From Tenrec ecaudatus (lineage: Eukaryota; Chordata; Mammalia; Afrosoricida; Tenrecidae), in contig NC_134538.1 in assembly GCF_050624435.1 (NCBI RefSeq), positions 127,826,937-127,890,936 of the forward strand: a DNA stretch of 64,000 nucleotides, read 5' to 3'. Position numbers and translations under genes: made by a program. Position 1 is the stretch's first letter. Every line of letters begins with the position of its first letter. Below are positions 1 to 11,160 of the stretch, piece after piece. The notes below the pieces were generated by a model. It did not search any database and was not told the DNA's origin. It saw only the letters and a list, made by a program, of their open reading frames with translations.

Positions 1-331
1 GTTCTTGGGGAGGAGACGAGCCAGTCAGGGTGCGATATAGCAATGATGAAAAATACAACTTTCCTCTAGTTCCTAAATGTTTCCCCCTGTCCCCTGACTA
101 TCATGATCCGAATTCTACCTTACAAGTCTGGCTAGACTAGAGGATGTATACTGGTACAGATAGGAATTGGAAATACAGGGAATCCAGGGCAATGATCTGT
201 TCAGGACCAGTGGTTGAGTGGCTATACGGGGAGGGTAGGTTGGAAAGGGGGGACCAATTACAAGGATCTACATGTGATGTCCTCCCTGGGGGACGAACAA
301 CAGATAAGGGGGTGAAGGGAGATGCCGGATA
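1..331 (+). mobile_element. L1-type LINE 3' UTR fragment, cut by the window edge
   Basis: This is the first of about a dozen copies of one repeat in the window. It contains the landmarks 'GAGCCAGTCAGGGTGCGATA', 'TTCCTCTAGTTCCTAAATG', 'CAAGGATCTACATGTGA' and 'GGACGAACAACAGATAAGGG', in the same order as the fuller copies at 2958-3577 and 21373-22125. The match stops near 'GATGCCGGATAG', so the terminal ~250 bp with the AATAAA signal are missing. I read the family as an L1 3' UTR because copies are 5'-truncated, end in AATAAA plus an A-rich tail, and several are flanked by 10-13 bp target duplications. The L1 name is inference; no L1 ORF2 is present here. Confidence 0.7.
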
Positions 332-1717
332 GTAGTGGAAAGCATATGAAACTGTTCACAGCAGACTAGTAAGCAAGCACAAGTGAGCCTGTGCTTACTC
401 TGCTTCTTGGTGATCCACCCGTGCCCAGAGAACCATCCCAAGACTGAACGCTCTTTCCGGAATGGGCAAGCACTCACTCACACTACTGCCCGTAGGCAAG
501 AGCTGGCTTATCTGGCCCAGTCTGCTTCCTTAAAAATACGTGAAGTCAGTCAAAACAACATGCAATGCCAACATGTGTCAACAGTCATACGACTGCCTCT
601 CAACATTGAACTTGAGTCTAGTAGAATAAACCTGACAAATTCGCTCTGAAGACTGAAAGGCAATTGAACTCACTCCAAGTAGAGCAAGGGGCTGTTTATT
701 CTCTTCGCCCCAGCCATTTATCAGCATCCCTCAACAAACACTCAGCGAATGCCTGCTGGGCATCACTCCCTATGTGAGAAGTCAGGATTTTAATAGTTTT
801 TAAATGCCTCCCTCATTTTCAGTGCACTGCTGTGGACAGTTTTGTTTGTTTTTTTTTCACTTTGAATAGGGGTCTTTTTGCTGCTGATAAATAAATAACA
901 TTTATTTATTCTGTTTAAAAGCTATCATTTTATAAAACATAAAATGTTTTAGTACAGCTAACTTTTAAAACTGAAAATCCAATATTTTATTCCACCATCA
1001 TGAATAATAATTTTAACAACAAATTATAATTAAAAATTTGCTAATGTCTAGTACGTGTCTTGCAAATTTTATATTTTTCCTGGATGTATATGTGTGTATG
1101 TGTATATATAAATATACATAATAGAATTTATATCATAAATCACACACCAATTTAATAACCTGCTGTTTCCAATTAACTGTAGAGAATAAATATTTCATTC
1201 TCTGTATTCTACAAAATCAGTCTTGACATGGACATAATCTCCCATCTGCATAATAGCCTCTGATATGAAAAGGCCATCACTGCTATCCAAGGGTGGCAAC
1301 GGAGGGTGAGGGTGTCAACGAATGAATTCTCATCTCCCACCCAAGAAACCCAGGTTAGTTTCCCAGCCAATGCACCATAAACACAGCTACTGTCTAACTA
1401 TCAGTAGAAATTGCTAATGTCTTATGCTGAATAGGTGTTAGAGGAACTTCTAATCTAAGACAGACTAGGAAGAAAACTTGAAAAGTAAGCCCCTACATAA
1501 TTCACAACACAGAATTATATGTGTGTATGTATTATACACATATATGTGTATATATTACACAAGCACATATATTTTTGAAGGCTTGCCAAGTTACTTCAAA
1601 AGGAATCAGCCAAAGCAACCAATCTCATGGGCAGAGGGCCGATTCAACCGCAGTTAATAACAAGCAGCAGCATTATTCCAATTGCGCTGTTACAACATTT
1701 TCTAAAAATGCACCATT
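332..1717. other. Unique AT-rich intergenic DNA with short TG/TA-rich tracts
   Basis: I recognise no gene or repeat family here. There are alternating purine-pyrimidine tracts (TATGTGTGTATGTGTATATA type) near 1085-1125 and again near 1517-1562. Open frames are short and lack codon-like structure. Confidence 0.5.
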
Positions 1718-1895
1718 GTACTGGTCCTGGAAGTTAGATGACACACAGGTTAAAGCCCTTGGCTGTTAACCCAAAAGTGGGCAGTTTGACCCCACAGCCT
1801 CTGCACAGGAGAAGGAAAGATGGCGCAATCGGCTCCCATTAGGCCTTAGAGCCTTGGAAACCGCGTGGGGGAGTTGTGGGGTGACAGGGAGCTGG
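1718..1895 (+). mobile_element. AfroSINE (tRNA-derived SINE), diverged
   Basis: The order of elements fits: 'TGGTCCTGGAAGTTAGATG' as a diverged head, 'TTGGCTGTTAACCCAAAAG' and 'GGGCAGTTTGACCC' as the tRNA-like B-box region, then a body related to 'CCTTGGAAACC'. The 3' RTE-like tail is degraded. Confidence 0.65.
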
Positions 1896-1905
1896 AATGT
1901 ACTAG

Positions 1906-2947
1906 ATGGCCTTGGTCTTTTTACTAGTGCCATGATACAACAGCTGAAAACCCACCACTACAGTTCTTGTGCAATAATAGATCAGTACTGCATTCTCCCG
2001 TTATAAAAATAAACACATAAATAATGGAATTGCAATCTCATCTGCCCTGAGACAGCCTGATCAGCAGTGCAGCTCCTATCCCTGTTTGGTTCCCACTTTT
2101 CCCATCCCAGCTCTCCACTCACCTCTTGTAATTCCTCTGCGGTTTGAGATGAGGAACCTGCCTGGTTATGGGCGATCATAGGCATCGGCTGACTCTCACC
2201 CCAGACTAGTTAAATGTTCACACTGCTCACGACACATATCAGAGCAGAAGAGATGAGCCAATTGCTCCTGAAGCCCAGACCACGTGTGGCCACAGTCCCT
2301 CCTCGGACTGTCTGTCGGAGGGGGTGTAGAGAAAACAATGCTGGGCTGATCAAAGGAATGCTGATGTTCCCTTTGGGCTACGTGGTCACATGGTACTGCT
2401 AACCGTGACAGTGGGAGAGACTGTGAAATGATTCTGTCCTAATGTTCGCTTCACTGATTTAATTCCCACCGATGGGAAAGACAGTTCTAACTTCTATACC
2501 TTAGCCAGCTCATTGTCTTGAGACTTTGCGGCACAAGCCTAATGGCAATAGGAGTCAGTCACCAGAGCAGCTTTGAAAACCACAGGTGAGAAGCTCCCAA
2601 CCTGCATAGTGGTGATGATTTCACCAGGATGTACAAACTTGAGCTTAGCAGGTTGTCCACTTTAGATATGTGCAGTTAATGATGTCTCAATAAAGCAGGT
2701 AAAAGCTTTTAAAACTCCTGATGCTCAATCAAACCCCCAAATCATTCTTTAATTGGTCTTGTGTCGGGGTCCATGGGTAATTTTAATGGGAAGCCAAAGT
2801 TCAAAACCTGTGATCTAATATATAATAAATTTCCCCAAGTTCAGATGAATTGAGTCACTGAGATGACTGAAAGGAAGTTGATGAGGAAATATATTTAAAG
2901 AAGTGAATTAATAATTTGTAGGTCTAAACAAGAGATACAGGTTTAAA
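1906..2947. other. Unique intergenic DNA
   Basis: No convincing coding, RNA or repeat signal is visible. The stretch ends at the target duplication of the next L1 insertion (AGTTATCTTG, 2948-2957). Confidence 0.45.
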
Positions 2948-2957
2948 AGTTATCTTG

Positions 2958-3577
2958 GGACACTGGAGACCCCCTCACAGAGGGGTTTAGGGGAAGAGAT
3001 GAGTCAGTCAGGGTGCGATGTAGCACCGATGAAGAACACAGCTTTCCCCCAGATCCTGAATGCTTCCTCCCCCCAACTACCATGATCTGAATTCTACCTT
3101 ACAAGTCTGGATAGGGCAGAGGTTGTACATTGGTGTATACAGGAGCTGGAGGCACAGGAAATCCAGGGTGGATGATACCTTCAGGACCAAGGGTGTGAGA
3201 GGCGATGCTGGGAGAGTGGAGGGTGAGTGGGTTGGAAATGGGGAACTGATTACAAGGATCTACATGTGACCTCCTCCCTGAGGGACGGACAACAGAGAAG
3301 GGGGTGAAGGGAGATGCCGGATAGGGCAAGATATGACACAATAATAATCTATAAATTATTAAGGTCTCATGAGGGAGAGGGGAGCGGGGAGGGAGGGGGT
3401 AAAAAAAGAGGACCTGATGCAAAGGGCTTAAGTGGAGAGCAAATACTTTGAAAATGATTAGGGCAAAGAATGTACTGAAGTGCTTTATACAATTGATGTA
3501 TGTATATGTATGGATTGTGATAAGAGTTGTATGAGCCCCTAATAAAATGTTTAAAAATAAAATAAATAAATAAATAG
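2958..3577 (+). mobile_element. 5'-truncated L1-type 3' UTR with target-site duplication
   Basis: The copy runs from the 'GAGTCAGTCAGGGTGCGATG' landmark to 'GAGCCCCTAATAAAATG' and an A/T-rich tail ending in (AAAT)n. The 10-bp direct repeat AGTTATCTTG at 2948-2957 and 3578-3587 flanks it, the expected footprint of target-primed reverse transcription. It lacks coding capacity; the open frames inside it on the minus strand are chance products of C-rich UTR sequence. Confidence 0.85.
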
Positions 3578-3684
3578 AGTTATCTTGATGAAAATATATA
3601 ATACAAAGCCTTTACCAATTCAACAATTTGCACATGCACCAATCAATAAAGAAGAACAAAACTTTCAAGTACTACCCAGCTGAG

Positions 3685-3855
3685 AAGAAGCCCAGGTGGC
3701 ATTGGGGATTCTGAACTGGCCGCTGATGGCAAGGCCAGCTGTTGGAACCCCGCCCATCACGTGCAGCCTCCAAAACCCACCGGGGGGAGTTATGCTCTCT
3801 CCAGAGCGTCCCAAGGAGTCAAGACTGACTTGAAGGCAGGGGTTCGGTGGTTACC
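3685..3855 (+). mobile_element. AfroSINE, diverged
   Basis: A tRNA-like core ('GCCAGCTGTTGGAACCCCG') is followed by 'CCAAAACCCACCGGGGGGAG' and a tail 'GGAGTCAAGACTGACTTGAA', which corresponds to the RTE-like 'GAGTCGGAACCGACTCGA' tail of the family. Confidence 0.65.
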
Positions 3856-3859
3856 CAAC

Positions 3860-5009
3860 AGAAAAACATCAGCGTTTAGCAGCCCAGGCACCACGCTAGA
3901 CAGAGCCTAGACCACCTGCATGCTTGGAACTGGTTTTTTCCAGCTGCCCAACGCATCTTACATAGGTTTCAGCTAGGTTTCACTCACACACGATTTAAAC
4001 GTTGATGTATATAGGAAAGACTAAATACAGAAAATGGGAAGACAAACCTGCTTCAGTGCTATTGAGCGATCACAGACTCTCTCTTCGTGCAGTTCAGATC
4101 CAGGAGGTTTTGCTTTACTGGCCAAGCCACTGAGCCGGGCAGTGGCTTTTTAGCAAGACAGTGGGGAAAGCTGTCCCAGGAAATGGGACGCTTCCTGCCA
4201 GAGGCTGCATCATCCCTCCTAGCCCCGCGCGAGGCTCTCTGCCAGTGTCTGCATGTCCTAAACAACCCACAGCAGCTCGCACGCAGCCAAGCCCTCTAGT
4301 TAGACAGCAGTAATAGTCAATATTCGTCCACATATGTCTTTACTCTGCTATTAATAAGGAACCACGTCCATAATTAGTGCTGGCTTTGAGTGCAGGCTGG
4401 AACGGCACCCAGCTGGAAAGGGGCCATGGGGCACAAAGAGTCATTGCTCCCCAAGCTGAGCACTCTCTGAAAGGATGAGAAGCAATAGCGCCAACCCACT
4501 TTCAGAAAAGAATGATGTCAAGGTAACGGGAGGGCTGCGTGGTGGCGGGGCAGTGCTGTGGTTTTCACAGGTGCAGCCCTTACCAGATCCTTGTCACCTC
4601 TTCCCCAGCCTCCACAAGTCACTGCCGAATATAACTAGATCAGTGAAGTGCTCTGGGTGCGGGGGACAAAGAAGTGTGACATGATCTAGGAGCTGCTTGC
4701 TGGGAGCAGAGGTGTGACACACCTGCCCAAAGGTGTAGAGAGGAGTGAGAGAAGCCCCCGTGCAGGAAGACCCTGGGGGCAGAGGATGACAACCAGGCTG
4801 GCTTTTCACCCCTTCATGACCCGACAGAGTGCCCACCTTAGCTTATACCTGTAGGGTTTAATAGGAAACCGGCATCCCACCTTTAGTGGGTGCTGCTATC
4901 TGGTAGGGACGCACATAACTGAGAGAATCTGAAGCAAAGGCCTCATCCCACCAGCTCTAACAAGAGAGAATCCTTGGGACATCCATGTCCCATTAATTGT
5001 GTCAAAAAT
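3860..5009. other. Unique intergenic DNA, moderately GC-rich
   Basis: No recognised repeat or gene. Several overlapping open frames of 60-80 codons occur on both strands near 4060-4330 and 4475-4840, but they have no family resemblance that I can see and look like chance. Confidence 0.45.
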
Positions 5010-5215
5010 CCATAACTCACTCACTGCCCTCAAGTCGATGCCAACTCCTAGCCACCCTATAGGACAGGGTAGAACTACCCAGGTGAGTTTCTGAGACTGA
5101 CTCTTTACGGGAGTAGACAGCCCATCTTTCCCCCATAAAGCGGCAGAAGGCTTCAAACTGCTGATCTTTCCGACCGCACCCTAACATGCAGCCACGGTGC
5201 CACCGGGCCCCTTAG
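5010..5215 (-). mobile_element. AfroSINE, nearly full length
   Basis: On the plus strand it reads tail first: 'CACTGCCCTCAAGTCGATGC', 'CCACCCTATAGGACAGGGTA', 'GAGTTTCTGAGACTGACTC', 'AGACAGCCCATCTTTCCCCC', then the B-box region 'CTTCAAACTGCTGATC' and head 'GTGCCACCGGGCCCC'. All parts of the family consensus are present in order. Confidence 0.85.
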
Positions 5216-5436
5216 CAAAACCTGCAGGACCTCAGAAAAGTGTTTCATTTCATTCACAATATTTTCCAGGACTGAGAACCCAGAATCTCAACAATAGCAA
5301 TCACAAAAATCAAGCATAAAAATAGATAAAAATATGCTCTTAATCAAGTAGAAAATAATTTAGTCTTGAAAGGGTGGAAACATAGGCAAAGCTGGGCGCA
5401 GGCAGAGTGTGAAGAGAAATGTGAACGGAGAGGCTG

Positions 5437-5628
5437 GCTATACAGAGCCCTGCAGGTGGGGTGGTGAAAAAGAGGAAGGTGTTCAGCAAGATGGTCTGGC
5501 GCTGTGGCCGCTGCCATGGGCTCACACAACAATTGGGAGGTCGTGCCGGACCAGGCGGCGTTTTGTTCTGCTGTGCAAAGGGAAACTGAGTCGGGTCTGA
5601 CCTAGCGGCCCCTAACAACAACAAGCCT
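5437..5628 (+). mobile_element. RTE/BovB-type LINE, 3' end only
   Basis: The fragment has the RTE 3' terminus: 'AGCAAGATGGTCTGGC', 'GCTGCCATGGGCTCA', 'GCGTTTTGTTCTGCTGTG', 'GAGTCGGGTCTGACCTAGC' and the terminal 'CCCCTAACAACAACAA'. The trailing CAA repeats are typical of the 3' end of the Afrotherian RTE (BovB group). Confidence 0.8.
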
Positions 5629-5729
5629 CGCTAGCATCACTTCAGCGCACAAGAAGCAACGTGTACCATGTTTGGGGGTTGGTGTGATTTTTAGGGGGGG
5701 GTCAAAGTGGGCAAGGAAAAGCTGAAGAT

Positions 5730-6300
5730 AACCAAAGTGCCCATCAACAGGTGAATGACCAAGCAAACGATGGTACATGCACACAACAGAAAACTATGCA
5801 ACATTAAAGAATGAATCTGTGTGAGAGGAAAACACCTCATAAGCTGGAATAAACCTGGAGGACATGAGAGTGAGTGAAATAAGTCAATCACAAAAGGCCA
5901 AATATTGTATGAGACCACTCCTGTGAAAAATTAAGAAAAGGTTTACACAGGGAAAGAAATGTGTGTTGATTTACCAGAGATGAGAAGGGACATGGCTAGC
6001 TTGAAGCAGACACAGACCGACGTGGGGGAAGGGAAAGGCAATGAATGAGAGAGATCAGCACAAGATGACCAAGGTGAAGGGAGATGCTGAGAGATGCACA
6101 AGGGTGACAGATGACAGCTCTGCAGGCGCAGCGACAACAGGCAACGACCCACGTGAGGATACACAGGCAAATGGGCACATGGACAGATTTAGGAGGGGAA
6201 CAGAACGACACCCATGAGCACTGACAGGGGCAGCAAAAGAGATTTCTGAGAACATAGGTTTATGTGCCGCAAAGACAGCCGTGGATATAGTAGAGCAACC
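5730..6300 (+). mobile_element. Older L1 3' UTR relic
   Basis: The section 'AGTGCCCATCAACAGGTGAA', 'ACTATGCAACATTAAAGAAT', 'GAGTGAAATAAGTCAATCAC' and 'CAAATATTGTATGAGACCAC' resembles the conserved region near the 3' end of ancient mammalian L1. The downstream purine-rich part (about 5950-6300) fits a poly-purine 3' UTR but is less certain. Confidence 0.65.
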
Positions 6301-6439
6301 TGAGCCAAGCTATGAGCATCTTTTAGGCAGTACCGACTTTCACCCCAGCCGGTCTGTGCCTGCGCTCCAGGGAATGATGCCCTTCCCCGCCCTTCTCTTC
6401 TCTGGTAGTCATCAACAAACGCTTGCCGAGTGTAAACCT

Positions 6440-6525
6440 TTTCTTGACTTTTTATAAGAGTGGTCTCATACAGTATTTGGCCTTTTGAGATTGATTTATT
6501 TCACTCGCTATATATCCATTTTGAA
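6440..6525 (-). mobile_element. Inverted L1 3' UTR fragment
   Basis: This is the reverse complement of part of the preceding relic: 'GAGTGGTCTCATACAGTATT', 'TGGCCTTTTGAGATTGATTT', 'ATTTCACTCGCTATATATCC'. Together with 5865-5945 it makes an imperfect inverted repeat of about 80 bp separated by 500 bp. Confidence 0.6.
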
Positions 6526-6865
6526 CCAAGAAGTCACTGGGCATAGAGGATGAGGCCCACAGTCCTGGGGGGCCTCCGGGTCAGTTGGCACAAAGACAGA
6601 GTTCTATGTCCTATAGTGATGAGTCACGAGGAGAATCTTACGTGCTGGCGAGTGGCTTAAAAGAAGCAACTATTGCTCTCTTCCTGTCTGGAGCAGACAG
6701 GAGTAAAGACAATCAGACTCAAGGAAACAGTTAGCCCAATGGACTAATAGACCTCCACTAGCCTAAGACCAGGAAAACTAGGCGGTACCCAGCTACCACG
6801 AGAGAAGACTGAGAAATGAGGCACTTTGAACAGATCGAGCCCACCCCTTCCTGCAGCACGCCTCT

Positions 6866-7071
6866 CATGGCCATCACCTGCCATGGCCATCCCCTGCCAC
6901 GGCCACCCCCTGCCACAGCCATCCCCTGCCACGGCCACCCCTGCCACGGCCACCCCTGCCACGGCCACCCCCTGCCACGGCCATCCCCTGCCACAGCCAT
7001 CGCCTGCCACGGCCATCCCCTGCCACGGCCACCCCCTGTCACGGCCATCCCCTGCCATGGCCATCGCCTGC
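6866..7071. repeat. GC-rich minisatellite, 16-bp unit x 13
   Basis: Thirteen units follow the consensus CAYGGCCAYCCCCTGC; eleven are 16 bp and two are 15 bp, giving 206 bp. Variation is mostly C/T transitions (CACGGCC, CATGGCC, CACAGCC) and one GCCTGC variant that appears twice. Because 16 is not a multiple of three, every frame cycles through the array, which explains the long repetitive open frames of 100-130 codons on both strands (Gly-Trp-Pro-rich or His-Gly-His-Pro-rich). I do not regard any of them as genes. Confidence 0.95.
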
Positions 7072-7345
7072 CCTTGCCGCACATGTGGTGCAGAAGTACT
7101 TGGAGGGGCTTTGAGCCTTTTCTTACACTGAGGCAAAGCGAAATGAGGACCAAATGTACCAGCCTTAACTTAACCTACAAATGAGACTTTTTTTTTAATT
7201 TAACATGATTAGGGAAATTTTTAATGGTTAAAACTTAATCACCTTTCATTGAAGAGAGAAGGAAATTAAGAGTAATTTCTTAAGTAAGTGATTTTCATCT
7301 TTAGAGTTTATCAATTTAAAGTAATATCAAATAATTATATTATCT

Positions 7346-8565
7346 TCTTTTAAAATCATTTTATTGGAAACTCATACAGCTCTTATCACAACCCATATAT
7401 TCATCCACTGTGTCAAGCACATTTGTACACATGTTGTCATCATCATTCTCAAAACATTGTCTTTCTACTTGAGCCCTTGGTAGCCACTCATTTTATCCCC
7501 CTCCCCTCCCCTACCCTCTGCCCTTCATGAACCCTTGATAATTTATAAAAATTCTTTCCACGTCTTACACTGGCCGATGTCTCACTTCACCCACTTTTCT
7601 GTTGTCCATCCCCCTGGGAGGAGGTTCTATATAGAGCATTGTGATTGGATTCACCCTTTCTCCCCCCAACTTCCCCTTCCCCTCCTAGTATCACTACTCT
7701 CATTATTGGTCCTGAGGGGGTTACTTGTCTTGGTTTCCCTGTGTTGCAAGCTCTTATCTGTACCAGTGAACATGCTCTGGTCTAGCCGGATTTGTAAGGT
7801 AGAACAGGGTCATGATAGTGTGGGGGGTGGCTGTGAGGAAGCATTAGAGAACTAGAGGAAAGTTGTATGTTTCATCGGTGCTATATTTCTCCCTGACCGG
7901 CTTGTCTCTTCCTTGCGACCCTTCTGTAAGGGGATGTCCAATTGTCTGCAGATGGGTTTTGGGTCTCCACTCTGTACTCGCCCTCATTCACATTGATATG
8001 ATATTTTGTTCTGGGTCATTGATGCATGAAAGCTGATCCCTTCGACACCTCATGATCACGTAGGTTGGTGTGCTTCTTCCATGTGGATTTTGTTGCTTCT
8101 CAGCTAGATGGTCGTTTGTTTATCTTCAAGCCTTTAAGACCCCAGATGCTATATCTTTTGATAGCCGGGCACCATCAGCTTTTTCACATTTGCTTATGCA
8201 TCCAACTTTTTCTTCAGCAATTGTGTCGGGAAGGTGAGCATCATAGAATGTCTGATTATTAGAACAAAGTTTTCTTGCATTGAGGAAGTACTTGAGTAGA
8301 GACCCAATGTCCATCTGCTACTTAATACTGAACATATGTACATAGATCTATTTCCTATCATTATATCTAAGCATATGTACATGACTGTATTTACCCTTCT
8401 ATAAATGTCCTTTGCCTCCTAGTTCGTTCCTCTATTTCCTTTTACTTTCCTCTTGTCCTCCTATCATGTTTGGCCTTCATTGGGCTACACTGCCGTTGAT
8501 CAAGCCCCACCAGGCATCCTATATCCTCCTTGCCATTGATTTTGAATTACTTGTTATTCATTAAA
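7346..8565 (-). mobile_element. Long L1-type 3' UTR copy
   Basis: On the plus strand it begins with the reversed tail 'TTTTAAAATCATTTTATTGG' and runs through 'CTCATACAGCTCTTATCACA', 'CTGTTGTCCATCCCCCTGGG', 'GCTAGATGGTCGTTTGTTTA', 'AAGACCCCAGATGCTATATC' and 'CCTCTTGTCCTCCTATCATG' to about 'ATTTTGAATTACTTGTTATT'. Its upstream half overlaps only the copy at 55030-56452, so the two together define a 3' UTR of more than 1.3 kb. Confidence 0.85.
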
Positions 8566-8616
8566 TGGGACTTTTATAAAGACACCCTTAAAGACTGCCC
8601 ATATTCTTCCTTACAG

Positions 8617-8812
8617 GTAGCGCAAATGGTTAAGCACACAATTACTAATCAAAAGGTTGGCAGTTTGAAACTACCCAGCGGTACCTCAGAAAGAAGAAAA
8701 AGGAAAGAAAAAAAAAATCTGCCAATCTGCTTCCAAAAGGTCAGTTGTGAAAACCCTGCTCCGCACACAGGAGTCAGAGTGAACTTGATGGCAACTGCTG
8801 GGGTAACGTGAA
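8617..8812 (+). mobile_element. AfroSINE, variant with the CTGGCGATCT-type body
   Basis: The head is 'CAGGTAGCGCAAATGGTTAA', then 'CTAATCAAAAGGTTGGCAGT', and the second body variant 'AATCTGCTTCCAAAAGGTCA', ending 'GAACTTGATGGCAACTGCTG'. An A-rich insertion lies near 8697-8720. Confidence 0.8.
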
Positions 8813-8814
8813 AA

Positions 8815-10862
8815 AAAGAGAGTGCACTCTAATGACAACTCTCTATTATCAGCTCAGCTTACACCAGCCCCCAGGCACCACACCTGAGGACCAGGCTACC
8901 CTATCTACATGCCTGTGTCCAGCTCAGGCCCCCAGGGCCCCACCTAGAAGGGACCACACTGTCTCCTAACCGCCCCTCCCCCCCCAGGCATTTGGACAAG
9001 CCATTATGACCTGCAATGGACTCTCATTTCAGTGGTGAGAAATTCAACAAAATTTCCCCAGGCAAAACATCCTCACAGCCCGTAGAACCTGGGAACACTA
9101 GTCCCTGTGGCTACACCTGCAAGATGAAAGAATATGCAAAGATCATTTGAGAGCCCCTAGGTTCTAACACTCTGTAGTCACCACTCCTGGGTCTCACGAC
9201 TGAATTGACAACCAGCCATTCTCCCCATTACAGCTTTCTTTTGAAAAGGCTACGTTTTAGACAGGCTCCTTTCCCTCAAAATCAAGCTATGGATGTTCCA
9301 CCTTCGGGTTTCGTTCTAGTAACACCTTGGATTTCTTTTTAAATCATTATGAAAAAGAGAATCATAAAGCATAAAAGCGCAGAGGGGGGTTCACCAGGAC
9401 CTGCTCCACACACACAGTTCTGACTCAAGAGGCCCCCCTCAAATCCATATGTTACATTTTAGTCCAACTGATGCAATATGGACACCTTGAATTTTCATGT
9501 TAACAAATTTCATTAAGGTGTGGAAACAATATAAACTCATATGTAGACAGCACTAACTGGCCCAGGATTGAATTTTGCTCTGTTCTATTGTAACATCATT
9601 TTATGCTCCACAATTGGCATTTCATCAAATTTCTTCCTTACTGTATTTTCAGTATAAATTGATATTCACCACACAGACCTTTAAAGCCATGCAAGCCTGC
9701 ACGCCGCTTCCTAAGACCACAGGGGGATACTTTTCTTGGAGAAGGGATGAAGGCGAAAGCTGAGAGCACTCTTTAAAGCTTTGATGGGCTGGGAAGAGAG
9801 CCTTTAGCAGCCTCCTTACACAGGAAACTCCCTGGGGACACTTTCCCAAAGTAAAAAAAAAAATTTTTAAACATGCTGACACTTGGGCCTCCCACCCAGG
9901 GGATTAATTGGTTTGGGCTGGGAACAGAGCCTTGGCCAGTTTTTAAAGTTCCTTCATTTACCTTTGCTGGAGGTAGACTGCACCTCAGGAGAGGACGAAG
10001 AAGAAATTTGTCACCAGCAGAGCAGCTCACGGGAAGAGCAGGTCGATCGCCTCATGAGAGTCTATATTCCCCTCAGAGCAAATGTGGGCAGCAGGACTGA
10101 GCCCCCCTCAGGGAGGGTGCAGGTAGGGGTCCTGCCCTAGCTATTCTGAGGTCCTTGAAATGGATTATTTTCTGCTATCCCGGTAAGCGATGAAATGCTC
10201 CCTATCCTCGAGGACGGTAAGACGGTCTCACATAGGCTGCGTGTGTTCTCGGAGCGGCCAGCTGCTGCAAAGCACGCGCATCATGTCTCTGCTGAAAACA
10301 CGGAAAAAGAAGACCCTCCACGGGCCCCACCGGCCCAGTGGTTGTAACAGTGAATGGGGGGAAGGGGCAGGACCGGGGAGGGGACCCTCTGGTGCACACC
10401 TGGCAGCACAGAACAACATCTGCAAGCAAAGGAAAGCGCTTACTTTGTAATATCATGCCTGGAACAAAACAGTTTGCATAAAACCCTTTAAATTGCCCGC
10501 ATAAACCTCGGTAATGTGCACATAAAATCAAGTGAGCGCAAAATGTTGTGCCATTTTCAATCTTACTCTATTAAAAAGGAAATAAAACAGCTTCTTCCCT
10601 TCACAACGAATTGAATGATTAGATTCCAAAATTTGATACTTTTTCCCAACTTTCCACTAACTCAGCCTCTTAAAGGTCTTTTAAAATCAGTTGACACTTA
10701 TGCTGCAAGCCATAAAAAGAACCCCTGAATCTTAATGTTCCGTGAGATAAATATCATTGATGCAAACCCACCTACATCTCCCTGCCCAGTCATCTTTGTT
10801 TTGTTATTGTTTTCTGTCTTAAGCATTCACATGAAAATTTCCTTCAGTTCTCTCTAGCACAG
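8815..10862. other. Unique intergenic DNA
   Basis: About 2 kb without a repeat that I can name. A partial local duplication occurs: 'GGGCTGGGAA' followed by 'AGAGCCTT' at about 9786-9805 recurs near 9917-9935. No supported coding sequence. Confidence 0.4.
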
Positions 10863-10875
10863 AATGTTGGTTCTT

Positions 10876-11147
10876 TGAGTACAAGGATCTACATGTGACC
10901 TCCTCCCTGGGGGACGGACAACAGAAAAGTGGGTGAAGGGAGATGTCAAACAGGGCAAAATATGACAAAATAATAATTTATAAATTATCAAGGGCTCATG
11001 AGGGAGGGAGGGGAAAAAATGAGGAGCTGATGCCAGGGGCTTAAGTGGAGAGCAAATGTTTTGAGAATGATGAGGGCAATGAATGTACAAATGTGCTTTA
11101 CACAATTGATTTAGCCCCTAATAAAACGATTTTAGAAGGTTTTAAAA
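10876..11147 (+). mobile_element. Short 5'-truncated L1-type insertion with a perfect 13-bp target duplication
   Basis: The insert runs from 'CAAGGATCTACATGTGACCT' to 'TTAGCCCCTAATAAAACG' plus an A-rich tail. It is flanked by AATGTTGGTTCTT at 10863-10875 and 11148-11160, identical on both sides, so this copy is relatively young. Only the last ~270 bp of the element were copied. Confidence 0.9.
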
Positions 11148-11160
11148 AATGTTGGTTCTT

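Noticed and set aside
6744..7184. Four overlapping open frames of 101-131 codons on both strands with strongly repetitive Gly/Trp/Pro or His/Pro content
   Set aside because: They are generated by the 16-bp minisatellite, whose period cycles through all frames; no gene signals flank them.
9786..9935. Possible local duplication around the GGGCTGGGAA motif
   Set aside because: The similarity is limited to about 25 bp and does not extend into the flanks.
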